DNA of 64,000 bases, from NCBI RefSeq assembly GCF_016125575.1, contig NZ_WGLM01000004.1:2501-66500 (forward strand), given 5' to 3'. Under the pieces are notes generated by a model. The model saw nothing but the letters and a program-made list of their open reading frames with translations. It was not told the DNA's origin and searched no databases. Positions 44,110 to 54,502 of this stretch are shown in pieces (the stretch's first letter is position 1; each line of letters opens with the position of its first letter). The DNA is from Limimaricola sp. Lineage in GTDB: Bacteria; Pseudomonadota; Alphaproteobacteria; Rhodobacterales; Rhodobacteraceae. Made by a program: the position numbers and the translations under genes.

Positions 44110-44244
44110 GATTCTGCTTTTCTTCGGGGCCGATTTGCCCTATGCGCACGCATCCCGAAGGCCTCGCGCCTGCGTGACACCTCCAAGGGCCCTGCTGGAC
44201 GACATCCCGGCATGCGCCTTAACCCTTTGATGAAGGAGACCCCG

Positions 44245-44514
44245 ATGTCGATCACTGCCGAAGAAAAGGCGCGCCTGATCAAGGAATACGCGACGAAGGA
44301 AGGCGACACCGGTTCGCCCGAGGTTCAGGTTGCGATCCTGTCCTCGCGCATCGCCACGCTGACCGAACACTTCAAGACCCACAAGAAGGACAACCACGGC
44401 CGTCGTGGCCTTCTGGTGATGGTTGCCACCCGCCGCAAGCTGCTGGACTACGTCAAGCGCAAGGACGTGGCCCGCTACCAGTCGCTGATCGAGCGTCTGG
44501 GCCTGCGCCGCTAA
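44245..44514 (+). CDS. rpsO: 30S ribosomal protein S15
   Basis: 89 aa, standard length: [36 protein letters not shown] ... [35 protein letters not shown] six bases before the ATG. S15 binds 16S rRNA early and usually represses its own mRNA. pnp follows after one inserted gene, preserving the rpsO-pnp order. Confidence 0.97.
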   Translation: MSITAEEKARLIKEYATKEGDTGSPEVQVAILSSRIATLTEHFKTHKKDNHGRRGLLVMVATRRKLLDYVKRKDVARYQSLIERLGLRR

Positions 44515-44538
44515 GGCCGGCACCTACCTGGATTTGGA

Positions 44539-44568
44539 AACGCCCGCGCCGCAAGGTGCGGGCGTTTT
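44539..44568 (+). terminator. Rho-independent terminator of rpsO
   Basis: AACGCCCGC (44539-44547) pairs with GCGGGCGTT (44558-44566), followed by T residues. Confidence 0.85.
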
Positions 44569-44615
44569 CCTTTGCCCCCGACCCGTGGCAAGATAAGGCA
44601 GCGGGAGGATGCGCG

Positions 44616-45020
44616 ATGGGGTCCCATTCCGGGGGGTGTCTGTGCGGTGCGCTGCGGCTGGTCGCAGAAGGCGCACCTTTGCGGGTTGGCATCTGCCACT
44701 GCATGGACTGCCGCAAACACCACGGCGCCCCATTTCTGGCCATCGCAGTCTTTCCGGCATCGGCCGTCACCGTGACCGGCAGATCGGCCGCGTGGAAGGG
44801 CCGCCATTTCTGCCCTTGTTGCGGCTCTTCCGTGTTTGCAGTCAGCGGCGGCGAGGTGGAAGTGCACCTTGGCACCCTCGATGCGCCAAGTCAGTTCAGG
44901 CCAACTTACGAACTGTGGACAAGCCGGCGCGAAGCGTGGCTGCCCGCCTTCGAAGGAACCCGGCAATATGCCCGCGATCGCGATGACGATGTGCCGATCG
45001 GTCCAGCCGGGCAGGGCTGA
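44616..45020 (+). CDS. GFA (glutathione-dependent formaldehyde-activating) family zinc protein
   Basis: 134 aa. Zinc-site cysteines are in GGCLCGALRL, GICHCMDCRKHHG and FCPCCGSSVF, all as in the GFA/CENP-V fold. Despite the family name most members have no proven role in formaldehyde metabolism. GGGAGG seven bases upstream fixes this ATG; an ATG 60 nt earlier lies inside the rpsO terminator. It sits between rpsO and pnp. Confidence 0.88.
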   Translation: MGSHSGGCLCGALRLVAEGAPLRVGICHCMDCRKHHGAPFLAIAVFPASAVTVTGRSAAWKGRHFCPCCGSSVFAVSGGEVEVHLGTLDAPSQFRPTYELWTSRREAWLPAFEGTRQYARDRDDDVPIGPAGQG

Positions 45021-45076
45021 GCCTGCCCCTTTCCAGCCTTGCCGTTTTCCTGTATGGCCCCCCAATCTGTGACGTA

Positions 45077-45167
45077 GCGCCCTGACCCCGGCGCTCGCGA
45101 AGGACAGGGGTGGGCGGCAATGGGGCCGCCACACAAACGGGAGACCCGGAACGCCGGGAGTGCTCCC
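45077..45167 (+). promoter_or_regulatory. Structured 5' leader of pnp
   Basis: Three inverted repeats in series: GCGCC/GGCGC (45077-45081, 45090-45094), GGCGGC/GCCGCC (45113-45118, 45125-45130), and a compound hairpin GGGAG-A-CCCGG-AACG-CCGGG-AGTG-CTCCC (45139-45167) ending 16 nt before the pnp ATG. In E. coli the pnp leader is cut by RNase III and used for PNPase autocontrol; the same is inferred here. Confidence 0.55.
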
Positions 45168-45183
45168 TCATAGGAAACGATAG

Positions 45184-47316
<2,133 letters not shown>

Positions 47317-47339
47317 GCGGCGCCCGATCGTATCAAGCC

Positions 47340-47374
47340 AAAGGCCCCGGCGGCGACGCCCGGGGCCTTTTTTC
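47340..47374 (+). terminator. Rho-independent terminator of pnp
   Basis: AAAGGCCCCGG pairs with CCGGGGCCTTT, 9-nt loop, followed by further T residues. Confidence 0.92.
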
Positions 47375-47387
47375 TTGGGCCGCGCTC

Positions 47388-47409
47388 TTCTTCTGGCCGG
47401 AAATACTCT
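47388..47409 (-). repeat. Dispersed 3'-end element, copy 2 (diverged)
   Basis: Minus strand AGAGTATTTCCGGCCAGAAG then AAG. It lies 36 nt after the stop of the AstE-like gene, same orientation. It is preceded on that strand by a GC-rich hairpin (GCGGGGGGC / GCCCCCCGC, about 47441-47419). Confidence 0.7.
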
Positions 47410-47444
47410 CGGGGGGCGCGGGGGGCAGACGGCCCCCCGCCCTC

Positions 47445-48491
47445 TCAGATAATCTCGTCCTCGTCGAACAGCGGCTGTGCCTCGATCTGGTCGGCAAGTG
47501 CGCCCAGCGCCGCCTCGGCGCGGCCCGGGTCGGGCAAGGCCGCAATGTGAAAAAGGGCATCCCCCTCGTTGACTACCGGCAGGATGCTGCGGCCCACGAT
47601 CATGCCGCCTTCGCTCGCCACCACCTCGATCTCGTTCTCGCCGAACGGGTCCGAGATGATGCCCAGTACGTCACCCGCCGCCACCACATCTCCCGCCTGT
47701 CGAAAACTGCGCATCAGCCCGCCCGCAGGCGCGCGCAGCCAGCTGGACCGGGCACTGCGGATCGGCCGGACGGTTGGCTTCTGCACACCCTTGGCACCGA
47801 TCAAGCCCTGCGCGCGCATCACACGCAGGATGCCGTAAACCCCCGTCCGCGCGGCGTATTCGTCGAATCGCAGCCCTTCGCCCGCCTCGTAGAGCAGCAC
47901 GTCGATCCCCCGCGCGGCCGCCGCCCGGCGCAGAGAGCCGTCACGTTCCTTCGCGGTCAGGATCACCGGCGCGCCAAAAACCTCGGCCATCTCGGCCAGG
48001 CTGGTGCTGCCGGGGCTGATGCGGACCTGCGGCAGGTTGGTGCGCTGCACGGCGGCTGAATGCAGATCAATCCCGAACGAACACCGCGCGACGACTTCGG
48101 TCAGAAACAGGTGCGCCAGCCGCGCCGCCAGCGAGCCCGAGGCAGAACCGGGAAACACCCGGTTCAGGTCGCGGCGGTCCGGCAGGTACCGCGACTGGTT
48201 GAGAAAGCCGAAGGTGTTGACGATCGGCACCGCCAGCAGTGTGCCGGAAACCCGGTCAAGCTGCGGCGCGCGCAACAGCCTGCGCACCACTTCGACCCCG
48301 ATCACCTCGTCCCCGTGGATGGCGGCCGAGACGAACATCACCGGCCCCGGTTTCTTGCCATGCACAACGTGAACTGACAGCGTCACCGGCGTATGATCCG
48401 TCAGCGTGCTGACCGGCAATTCGACCGTGGCGCGCTGCCCCGGCGCCACGCGCCGCCCACCAATCTCGAAGGGCTTGCGCACCCCGCTCAT
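47445..48491 (-). CDS. Succinylglutamate desuccinylase/aspartoacylase (AstE/AspA) family protein
   Basis: 348-aa zinc carboxypeptidase-like deacylase. Zinc ligands are in VSAAIHGDEVIGVE (HxxE) and GIDLHSA (His); NTFGFLNQSRYLPDRRDLNRVFPG is the family's substrate loop. The C-terminal third (from about 240) is a beta-rich domain, APAGGLMRSFRQAGDVVAAGDVLGII, resembling a lipoyl/biotinyl-like barrel. Its ATG overlaps the rimK stop (TGATG). It likely removes an acyl or amino-acid group placed by the ligase upstream; this is inference from coupling. Confidence 0.88.
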   Translation of the reverse strand: MSGVRKPFEIGGRRVAPGQRATVELPVSTLTDHTPVTLSVHVVHGKKPGPVMFVSAAIHGDEVIGVEVVRRLLRAPQLDRVSGTLLAVPIVNTFGFLNQSRYLPDRRDLNRVFPGSASGSLAARLAHLFLTEVVARCSFGIDLHSAAVQRTNLPQVRISPGSTSLAEMAEVFGAPVILTAKERDGSLRRAAAARGIDVLLYEAGEGLRFDEYAARTGVYGILRVMRAQGLIGAKGVQKPTVRPIRSARSSWLRAPAGGLMRSFRQAGDVVAAGDVLGIISDPFGENEIEVVASEGGMIVGRSILPVVNEGDALFHIAALPDPGRAEAALGALADQIEAQPLFDEDEII

Positions 48492-49396
48492 CAGCCCTTG
48501 CCTTTGGTCCGGGTCTTGCCGACCTCTGCATTCTTTTCAATGAAGGCGATGATCTTGTCGGCGATGTCGATACCCGTCGCATTTTCGACGCCTTCAAGAC
48601 CGGGAGAGGAGTTTACCTCCATCACCACCGGCCCGTGATTGGCGCGCAGCATGTCGACGCCACAGACGTTCAGCCCCATCGCCTTGGCGGCACGGATCGC
48701 TGTTGCGCGCTCTTCGGGCGACAGTTTTACAACCTGCGCCGACCCGCCCCGGTGCAGGTTCGACCGGAACTCGCCATCGGCGCCCGTCCGCTTCATCGCG
48801 GCCACCACGCGACCACCCACGACAAGCGCGCGAATGTCGGTGCCGCCGGCCTCCTTGATGAACTCCTGCACAAGGATGTTCACGTTGGCGCCGCGAAACG
48901 CCTCGATCACCGATTTCGCGCTGCGGTCGGTATCGGCCAGCACCACGCCAATGCCCTGCGTCCCCTCCAACAGCTTGATGACCACGGGCGCGCCGCCGGC
49001 CAACTTCAGTACCTCTTCGGTCTGCTTGGCGTCATGGGCAAAGGTGGTGACCGGCAGGCCGATACCGTCGCGTGCCAGCAGTTGCAGCGAACGCAACTTG
49101 TCCCGGCTGCGGCCAATGCCCACGCTTTCGTTCAGCGGGTAGACCCCCTGCATCTCGAACTGACGCAGCACGGCCAGCCCGTAAAAGGTGATGGACGCGC
49201 CGATGCGCGGGATCACCGCGTCGTAATGCGGCAGCTTTTCGCCATTGTAGTAGATCTCGGGCCGGCGGCTGGCGATGTTCATGTAACAGCGCAGCGTGTT
49301 GATGATGTCGAGCTGGTGGCCCCGCGCCTCGGCCGCCTCCTTCAGCCGGCGATGCGAGTAAAGCTCGGGGTTGCGCGCGAGCATGGCGATCTTCAT
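48491..49396 (-). CDS. rimK: RimK-type ATP-grasp alpha-L-glutamate ligase
   Basis: 301 aa, same length class as E. coli RimK, which adds glutamates to the C-terminus of ribosomal protein S6. [18 protein letters not shown] start; substrate-entry [24 protein letters not shown]-grasp [46 protein letters not shown] and metal-binding [13 protein letters not shown]. Overlaps neighbours on both sides (ATGA and TGATG), so the three proteins are made as a set. Confidence 0.92.
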   Translation of the reverse strand: MKIAMLARNPELYSHRRLKEAAEARGHQLDIINTLRCYMNIASRRPEIYYNGEKLPHYDAVIPRIGASITFYGLAVLRQFEMQGVYPLNESVGIGRSRDKLRSLQLLARDGIGLPVTTFAHDAKQTEEVLKLAGGAPVVIKLLEGTQGIGVVLADTDRSAKSVIEAFRGANVNILVQEFIKEAGGTDIRALVVGGRVVAAMKRTGADGEFRSNLHRGGSAQVVKLSPEERATAIRAAKAMGLNVCGVDMLRANHGPVVMEVNSSPGLEGVENATGIDIADKIIAFIEKNAEVGKTRTKGKG

Positions 49397-49911
49397 GGGG
49401 TGTCCTCGGGCAGGGATTCCGGCGGTGTGACTGTTCCGCCAGATTCGCGCAAGGCCATGTCAACGCCGCGACGCGTGGTCAGAAAAGACCGCCCGACATC
49501 CACCAGCAGGCCGCGCCGCCGCAGCGCCGTGCGGCCAAGGATCAGCGGATGGGTCATGCCCGCGCGGTCCGCCAGCGATACCTCGATGGGCCAACGCCGG
49601 CCGGCGATCACCAGCGTTGTCACGATCACCGGGCGGGCCTCGGCGATGCCGCTGGTGTTGCGGATCGCCCGGCGATCGACCAGCGGCGCCTCGCAGATGA
49701 CCGTCTCTAGCAGCCCGGCATGGGGCACGCGAAAGCGCAGCCAAGGCGCGCCATCGCGGCTGAACCGTTCCAGCCGCGTCGCATGCAGCGCGGATGTTCG
49801 CGCGCCGCTGTCGATCTTGGCAACGATGCCGGTCAGCCCCAGCGCGGGCAGGTCGACCCGCTCGCGCCAGCCGATGGTGGTGGCGGGCGGCCTTTGCGCG
49901 CGCGGGGGCAA
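49393..49911 (-). CDS. RimB-like retropepsin-fold protease (ATP-dependent zinc protease family)
   Basis: 172 aa. The aspartic active site is in [15 protein letters not shown] (Asp34), and [24 protein letters not shown] is the family's second block. RimB is a retropepsin-like protease that works with RimK in controlling S6 modification in Pseudomonas. No ATG is available after the peroxiredoxin stop; the best start is TTG at 49911 behind GAGG. The longer frame runs inside the peroxiredoxin gene. The stop overlaps the rimK ATG. Confidence 0.82.
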   Translation of the reverse strand: MPPRAQRPPATTIGWRERVDLPALGLTGIVAKIDSGARTSALHATRLERFSRDGAPWLRFRVPHAGLLETVICEAPLVDRRAIRNTSGIAEARPVIVTTLVIAGRRWPIEVSLADRAGMTHPLILGRTALRRRGLLVDVGRSFLTTRRGVDMALRESGGTVTPPESLPEDTP

Positions 49912-49918
49912 GCTGGCC

Positions 49919-50572
49919 TCAGGCGGGTAGCTTGGTCTTGCGCAGGTAGGGCAGGACCGTGGTGAACTCGCCGAACTTCGCCTTCGCATCGGCATCGCTG
50001 ACCGCGGTCGGGATGATCACGTCATCGCCCAAGTTCCAGTTGGCCGGCGTCGCCACGCCTTTGCCGTTGGCGGTCTGCAGCCCGTCCAGCGCACGCAGCA
50101 CCTCGGCAAAGTTACGGCCCACGTTCATCGGGTAGACCATGCTGAGCTTCAGCTTTTTGTCCGGCCCGATGATGAAGACCGCGCGCACCGTCGCGGTGTC
50201 GTTGGGCGTGCGTCCGTCGGGCAGGTAGGCCTCGGCCGGCAGCATGTCGAAGGCCTTGGAAACCTGCAGGTCGGTATCGGCCACGATCGGGAAGCCCGGC
50301 TTGGCACCGCCGGCCACCTCGATGTCCTTCTTCCACTTCACGTGGTCCTCGACCCCGTCAACGGAAATGCCCATCACCTTGGTCCCACGCTTGGCCCATT
50401 CGTCGGCCAGTTGCGCCACGGCGCCGAATTCGGTCGTGCAGACGGGGGTGAAGTCCTTGGGATGGCTGAAAAGGATCGCCCAGCTGTCGCCGACCCAGTC
50501 GTGCAGCTTCAGCTCGCCCTGGTCGGTCACGACGGTCAGGTTGGGGATGGTATCGTTGATGCGCAAGGCCAT
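49919..50572 (-). CDS. 1-Cys peroxiredoxin (Prx6 group)
   Basis: 217 aa. Peroxidatic Cys45 is in SHPKDFTPVCTTE; VMGISVDGVEDHVKWKKDI and FPIVADTDLQVSKAFDML are Prx6 blocks; the C-terminal extension (WNLGDDVIIPTAVSDADAKAKFG) marks the long Prx6 type. It reduces hydrogen and organic peroxides. AGGAG seven bases before ATG. Its stop lies 7 nt before the TTG start of the retropepsin gene, so it probably heads that operon. Confidence 0.94.
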   Translation of the reverse strand: MALRINDTIPNLTVVTDQGELKLHDWVGDSWAILFSHPKDFTPVCTTEFGAVAQLADEWAKRGTKVMGISVDGVEDHVKWKKDIEVAGGAKPGFPIVADTDLQVSKAFDMLPAEAYLPDGRTPNDTATVRAVFIIGPDKKLKLSMVYPMNVGRNFAEVLRALDGLQTANGKGVATPANWNLGDDVIIPTAVSDADAKAKFGEFTTVLPYLRKTKLPA

Positions 50573-50718
50573 GTCGATTCTCCTGTCATGTGATGTCGCA
50601 GCCGGTCTTTCGGTGCGCCGTTGAACCCCATATAAGGCCCCTCAGCGGCGGGCGCCACCGCCCGCCACCCCGACACGCTGCCCCGCAAGGCGACGCAGCA
50701 ACAATCCTGGAGTTTCCG

Positions 50719-52158
50719 ATGATCGAAAAGCGCGAATTCTACATCGACGGCAAATGGGTCGCCCCGGCCAAGTCCCGCGACTACCACGTCATCGACCCCT
50801 CCACCGAAGAGCCCTGCGCCATCATCAGCCTCGGCGACCAGGCCGATACCGATGCCGCCGTTGCTGCCGCGCTGCGCGCCTTCGACAGCTGGTCGGTCAG
50901 CGACCCGGCAGATCGCTACGCGCTGGTCGAGCGGATCCTCGCCCAGTACGAGTCCCGCGCCGAGGAAATGGCGCAGGCGATCAGCCTTGAAATGGGCGCG
51001 CCCATCGACATGAGCCGCGCCGACCAGGCCCCCTGTCTGCCCTGGCACCTCAAGAACTTCCTCGACGCCTACAAGCATATCGAGTGGATCAAGCCGCTGC
51101 GCGCCGACACACCCAACGACCGCATCGCGCTGGAACCCATCGGCGTCGTCGGGCTGATCACGCCGTGGAACTGGCCGATGAACCAGGTCACGCTGAAGGT
51201 GATCCCGGCGATCCTGGCCGGCTGCACCGTGGTGCTGAAGCCGTCAGAGGAATCGCCCCTGTCCTCGCTGCTTTTTGCCGAGTTCATGCATGACGCGGGC
51301 ACCCCGCCGGGCGTCTTCAACCTCGTCAACGGCGATGGCCTTGGCGTGGGCACTCAGCTGTCGGCGCACCCGGATGTGCAGATGATTTCCTTCACCGGCT
51401 CCACCCGCGCCGGCAAGGCGATTTCGAAAACCGCCGCCGAAACGCTCAAGCGCGTGACGCTGGAGCTGGGTGGCAAGGGCGCCAACGTGATTTTCGCCGA
51501 TGCCGACGAACGGGCCGTGCGCACCGGCACGAAAAAGTGCTTCTACAACTCCGGCCAGTCCTGCAACGCCCCCACCCGGATGCTTGTGGAACGCTCGATC
51601 TATGACCGCGCGGTCGAGATTGCCGCGGAAGTGGCCAACGAGACCCGTGTCGGCCCGGCCTCGGAGCCCGGCAACCACATCGGTCCGGTCGTCAACAAGG
51701 CGCAATACGAAAAGATCCAAGGCATGATCGAGGCCGGGATCAAGGAAGGCGCGCGGCTGGTTGCGGGCGGCCTCGGCCGGCCCGAGGGGCTGAACCGTGG
51801 GTATTTCGTTCGCCCGACGGTTTTCGCGGACGTGAACAACAAGATGCGCATCGCGCAGGAAGAGATCTTTGGCCCGGTTCTGTCGATCATCCCCTTCGAA
51901 ACCGAGGAAGAGGCGGTCCAGATCGCTAATGACACGCCCTACGGCCTGACCAACTATGTCCAGAGCCAGGACGGTGCCAAGCGCAACCGCATGGCGCGCC
52001 GCCTGCGCTCGGGCATGGTCGAGATGAACTACAAATCCCGCTCTGCCGGATCGCCCTTCGGCGGCGTCAAGGCGTCGGGCCGCGCCCGCGAGGGCGGCAC
52101 CTGGGGCATCGAGGAATTCCTCGAGGTCAAGGCAATCTCGGGCTGGGCGGCCGAATAA
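50719..52158 (+). CDS. NAD(P)-dependent aldehyde dehydrogenase family protein
   Basis: 479 aa. ITPWNWPMNQVTLKVIPAILAGCTVVLKPSEE (coenzyme lysine), FTGSTRAGKAI, VTLELGGKGANVIF (general base Glu) and FYNSGQSCNAPTRMLVE (catalytic Cys). The natural aldehyde cannot be told. CTGGAG six bases before ATG; the frame runs 43 codons further back. Divergent from the peroxiredoxin gene and followed by a strong terminator. Confidence 0.93.
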   Translation: MIEKREFYIDGKWVAPAKSRDYHVIDPSTEEPCAIISLGDQADTDAAVAAALRAFDSWSVSDPADRYALVERILAQYESRAEEMAQAISLEMGAPIDMSRADQAPCLPWHLKNFLDAYKHIEWIKPLRADTPNDRIALEPIGVVGLITPWNWPMNQVTLKVIPAILAGCTVVLKPSEESPLSSLLFAEFMHDAGTPPGVFNLVNGDGLGVGTQLSAHPDVQMISFTGSTRAGKAISKTAAETLKRVTLELGGKGANVIFADADERAVRTGTKKCFYNSGQSCNAPTRMLVERSIYDRAVEIAAEVANETRVGPASEPGNHIGPVVNKAQYEKIQGMIEAGIKEGARLVAGGLGRPEGLNRGYFVRPTVFADVNNKMRIAQEEIFGPVLSIIPFETEEEAVQIANDTPYGLTNYVQSQDGAKRNRMARRLRSGMVEMNYKSRSAGSPFGGVKASGRAREGGTWGIEEFLEVKAISGWAAE

Positions 52159-52181
52159 GGCGATCCGGGCGAAGGTAACGG

Positions 52182-52214
52182 GGGGCGCGGCACCGAAAGG
52201 GCCGCGCCCCTTTT
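52182..52214 (+). terminator. Rho-independent terminator of the aldehyde dehydrogenase gene
   Basis: GGGGCGCGGC pairs with GCCGCGCCCC (10 bp), 9-nt loop, then TTTT. Confidence 0.9.
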
Positions 52215-52302
52215 GTTTGCCTGCGCACACAGCCCCTGCGGCCCCGGCGATGATCTGCGCGCCGATTCACGCTATGCTTTTCACTAACCGAAAGGACGCA
52301 TC

Positions 52303-53229
52303 ATGCTCGACCAGATCAAGGGGCTTCACCACGTTACCGCGCTGGCCTCGGCCCCGGCCGCGAACAATGCCTTTTGGACCCGCACGTTGGGCCTGCGCCG
52401 GGTCAAGACGACGGTGAACTTCGATTCACCCGACGTCTATCACCTCTATTTCGGCGATGCCGCGGGCACGCCCGGCACGGTCATGACCTATTTCCCCCGC
52501 CCCCACAGCAAACGCGGCACGCGGGGCACCGGCGAGGTCGCGCTTACCGCCTTCTCGATCCCGCCCGGCACCGCCGCCACCTGGGCGGGCCGGCTGGACG
52601 CCGCGGGCGTGCAGAACATCGTGCGCGATACCGCCTTCGGCGCAGCGCGCGTCCTTTTCGACGGCCCGGACGGCGAACGCCTGGCCCTGGTCGAGGCCGA
52701 GGACGACCGCGCGCCCTGGACCACGCCCGAGATCGACGCGGGGCTTGCCCTGCGCGGGCTGCACTCGGTGGTGCTGCATCTTGCCGAGGCGGACCAGACC
52801 GCGGCGCTCCTGCGCAAGATGGGCTATGCCGAATTGGCTCGCGAGGGCGATGTCACCCGCTACGCCCTCCCCGGCGGCGGGCCGGCGCGGGTCGTCGACA
52901 TCTTGCCAGATCCCGGCGCGGACCGGGCGCACCAGGGCGCGGGATCGGTCCATCACATTGCCTTCGCTGTCGAGAACCGCGCGCGTCAGGCCGAGGTTCG
53001 CGAGACCCTGCTGGCCGCGGGCTGGAAGGTGACCGAGGTCAAGGACCGCGACTATTTCTGGGCAATCTACTTCCGTAGCCCCGGCGGCGTGCTGTTCGAG
53101 GTTGCCACAAACGAGCCCGGCTTTGCCGTCGACGAAGACCCGGCACATCTGGGCGAGGCCCTGCGCCTGCCCGCCCGGCACGAACACCTGCGCGAAAAAC
53201 TGGAGACGACACTCGCCCCCCTCGACTGA
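52303..53229 (+). CDS. VOC-superfamily ring-cleaving dioxygenase-like protein (MhqO-like)
   Basis: 308 aa with two vicinal-oxygen-chelate modules. The first begins IKGLHHVTALASAPAANNAFWTRTLGLRRVKTTVNFD, with metal His in LHHVT. The second begins LRGLHSVVLHLAEADQTAALL and contains SVHHIAFAVENRARQAEVRETLLAAGW. The last ligand is in SPGGVLFEVATNEPGF (Glu). Relatives are hydroquinone dioxygenases and putative glyoxalases. AAAGGACGCATC precedes the ATG. Confidence 0.87.
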   Translation: MLDQIKGLHHVTALASAPAANNAFWTRTLGLRRVKTTVNFDSPDVYHLYFGDAAGTPGTVMTYFPRPHSKRGTRGTGEVALTAFSIPPGTAATWAGRLDAAGVQNIVRDTAFGAARVLFDGPDGERLALVEAEDDRAPWTTPEIDAGLALRGLHSVVLHLAEADQTAALLRKMGYAELAREGDVTRYALPGGGPARVVDILPDPGADRAHQGAGSVHHIAFAVENRARQAEVRETLLAAGWKVTEVKDRDYFWAIYFRSPGGVLFEVATNEPGFAVDEDPAHLGEALRLPARHEHLREKLETTLAPLD

Positions 53230-53237
53230 CGCGCGGC

Positions 53238-53272
53238 TTCATCTTGCCCGAAATACTCCCGCCGGAGGCATC
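53238..53272 (-). repeat. Dispersed 3'-end element, copy 3
   Basis: Minus strand GATGCCTCCGGCGGGAGTAT, then TTCGGGCAAGATGAA. It matches copies 1 and 5 apart from two missing G and two substitutions. It begins 16 nt past the stop of the pseudouridine synthase gene, same orientation. Confidence 0.88.
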
Positions 53273-53287
53273 GCCGCCCTGCGGCGA

Positions 53288-53950
53288 TCAGAACGGGCTG
53301 GGCGATGAAATCCGCATCCCCGCCCCGCCATCGGGGTGGCGGAATTGCAGCGTTTCGGAATGCAGCATCAGGCGCGGAAAGTCCCGTGCAGGCCCCGTGG
53401 CATAGAACGGATCGCCCAGGATCGGGTGGCCCAGCGCCTGCATGTGGACGCGCAGCTGGTGCGACCGCCCGGTGCGCGGCATCAGCCGCACGCGGCTTTC
53501 CGCGTCGCTCGCCCGCATCACGCGCCAATCCGTCTGCGCCGGGCGGCCGTTCTCGTGATCGACATGCTGCAGGGGGCGGTTGGGCCAGTCCACCGCGATG
53601 GGCAGGTCCACCGTGCCGGTGCGCGGCTCCAGCCGGCCCCAGACGCGGGCGACATAGGTCTTCTTCGTCATCCGCTTCTCGAATTGCAGGCCAAGGTGGC
53701 GCTGCGCATGCGGTGTCAGCGCGAAGATCATGACGCCTGACGTATCCCGGTCCAGCCTGTGCACCAGCAGCGCCTGCGGAAACACCGCCTGCACCCGCGC
53801 CATCAGGCAATCTGCCAGATGTGCGCCCTTGCCCGGCACGGACAACAACCCCGACGGCTTGTCGACAAGCAGCACCTCATGATCCTCGTGCAGGATCACC
53901 AGCGGGCCATCGGGCGGATCATAGGCAGTGTCGAAGGCGGCATCAGACAT
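53288..53950 (-). CDS. RluA-family pseudouridine synthase
   Basis: 220 aa. Catalytic motif LLVHRLDRDTSGVMIFAL, with VLLVDKPSGLLSVPG at the start and RMTKKTYVARVWGRLEP, PRTGRSHQLRVHMQALGHPILGDPFYA at the end. Length and composition fit RluA itself (23S U746 / tRNA U32), but the target is inferred. GAGGGG four bases before the ATG. Divergent from the NTF2-like gene. Confidence 0.92.
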   Translation of the reverse strand: MSDAAFDTAYDPPDGPLVILHEDHEVLLVDKPSGLLSVPGKGAHLADCLMARVQAVFPQALLVHRLDRDTSGVMIFALTPHAQRHLGLQFEKRMTKKTYVARVWGRLEPRTGTVDLPIAVDWPNRPLQHVDHENGRPAQTDWRVMRASDAESRVRLMPRTGRSHQLRVHMQALGHPILGDPFYATGPARDFPRLMLHSETLQFRHPDGGAGMRISSPSPF

Positions 53951-54052
53951 GGCGCCCCTCTACCGCCCGGCGCGCAGCGGGGCAACAGCGCGCCCCCCTT
54001 GCGCCCGAAGCAGACCACGGCCACTCTTGCGAGGTCAGCGATGGAGAGCCCG

Positions 54053-54469
54053 ATGCACCCGACGATTGCCGCCTTCGAGGCCGCTGCACAGACCGGGGAC
54101 GAGGCCGCGCTGGCGCCGCTTCTATCGCCCGTGGTCCAATTCCTGCCACCGACCTACTGGGCCAGGTGGCAGGGCCCCGAGGCGGTGGCGGCCGTGCTGG
54201 GCCACGTCGGGCAGGTCTTTACGGATTTTCGCTATCGCCGCGTGATGGGACATGGGCCCGACTGGGCGCTGGAGTTCCAGTGCAAGGTCGGCGATCTGGA
54301 CGCAGTTGGCGTGGACCTGATTACGCTGGACGCCGACGGGCTGATCGCGCAGCTGGAAGTGGTGATGCGCCCGCTGAAAACCGTCGCGGCGCTGCGCGAA
54401 GCGATGAATGCCCGGGTCGCGACCGATCCCCGGTTCTTGAAACTCCGCGATGCACTGACGGACGGCTGA
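54053..54469 (+). CDS. SnoaL/NTF2-like fold small protein
   Basis: 138 aa. HPTIAAFEAAAQTGDEAALAPLLSPVVQFLPPTYWARWQGPEAVAAVLGHV is the start of an NTF2-like cone fold, and LITLDADGLIAQLEVVMRPLKTVAALREAM its last strand and helix. No catalytic residues stand out. Of two ATGs 12 nt apart, the second has GGAG six bases upstream and is used. Confidence 0.82.
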   Translation: MHPTIAAFEAAAQTGDEAALAPLLSPVVQFLPPTYWARWQGPEAVAAVLGHVGQVFTDFRYRRVMGHGPDWALEFQCKVGDLDAVGVDLITLDADGLIAQLEVVMRPLKTVAALREAMNARVATDPRFLKLRDALTDG

Positions 54470-54502
54470 GCGCGCGCCAAACCGGTCCCCCCCGGCTGGG
54501 AT

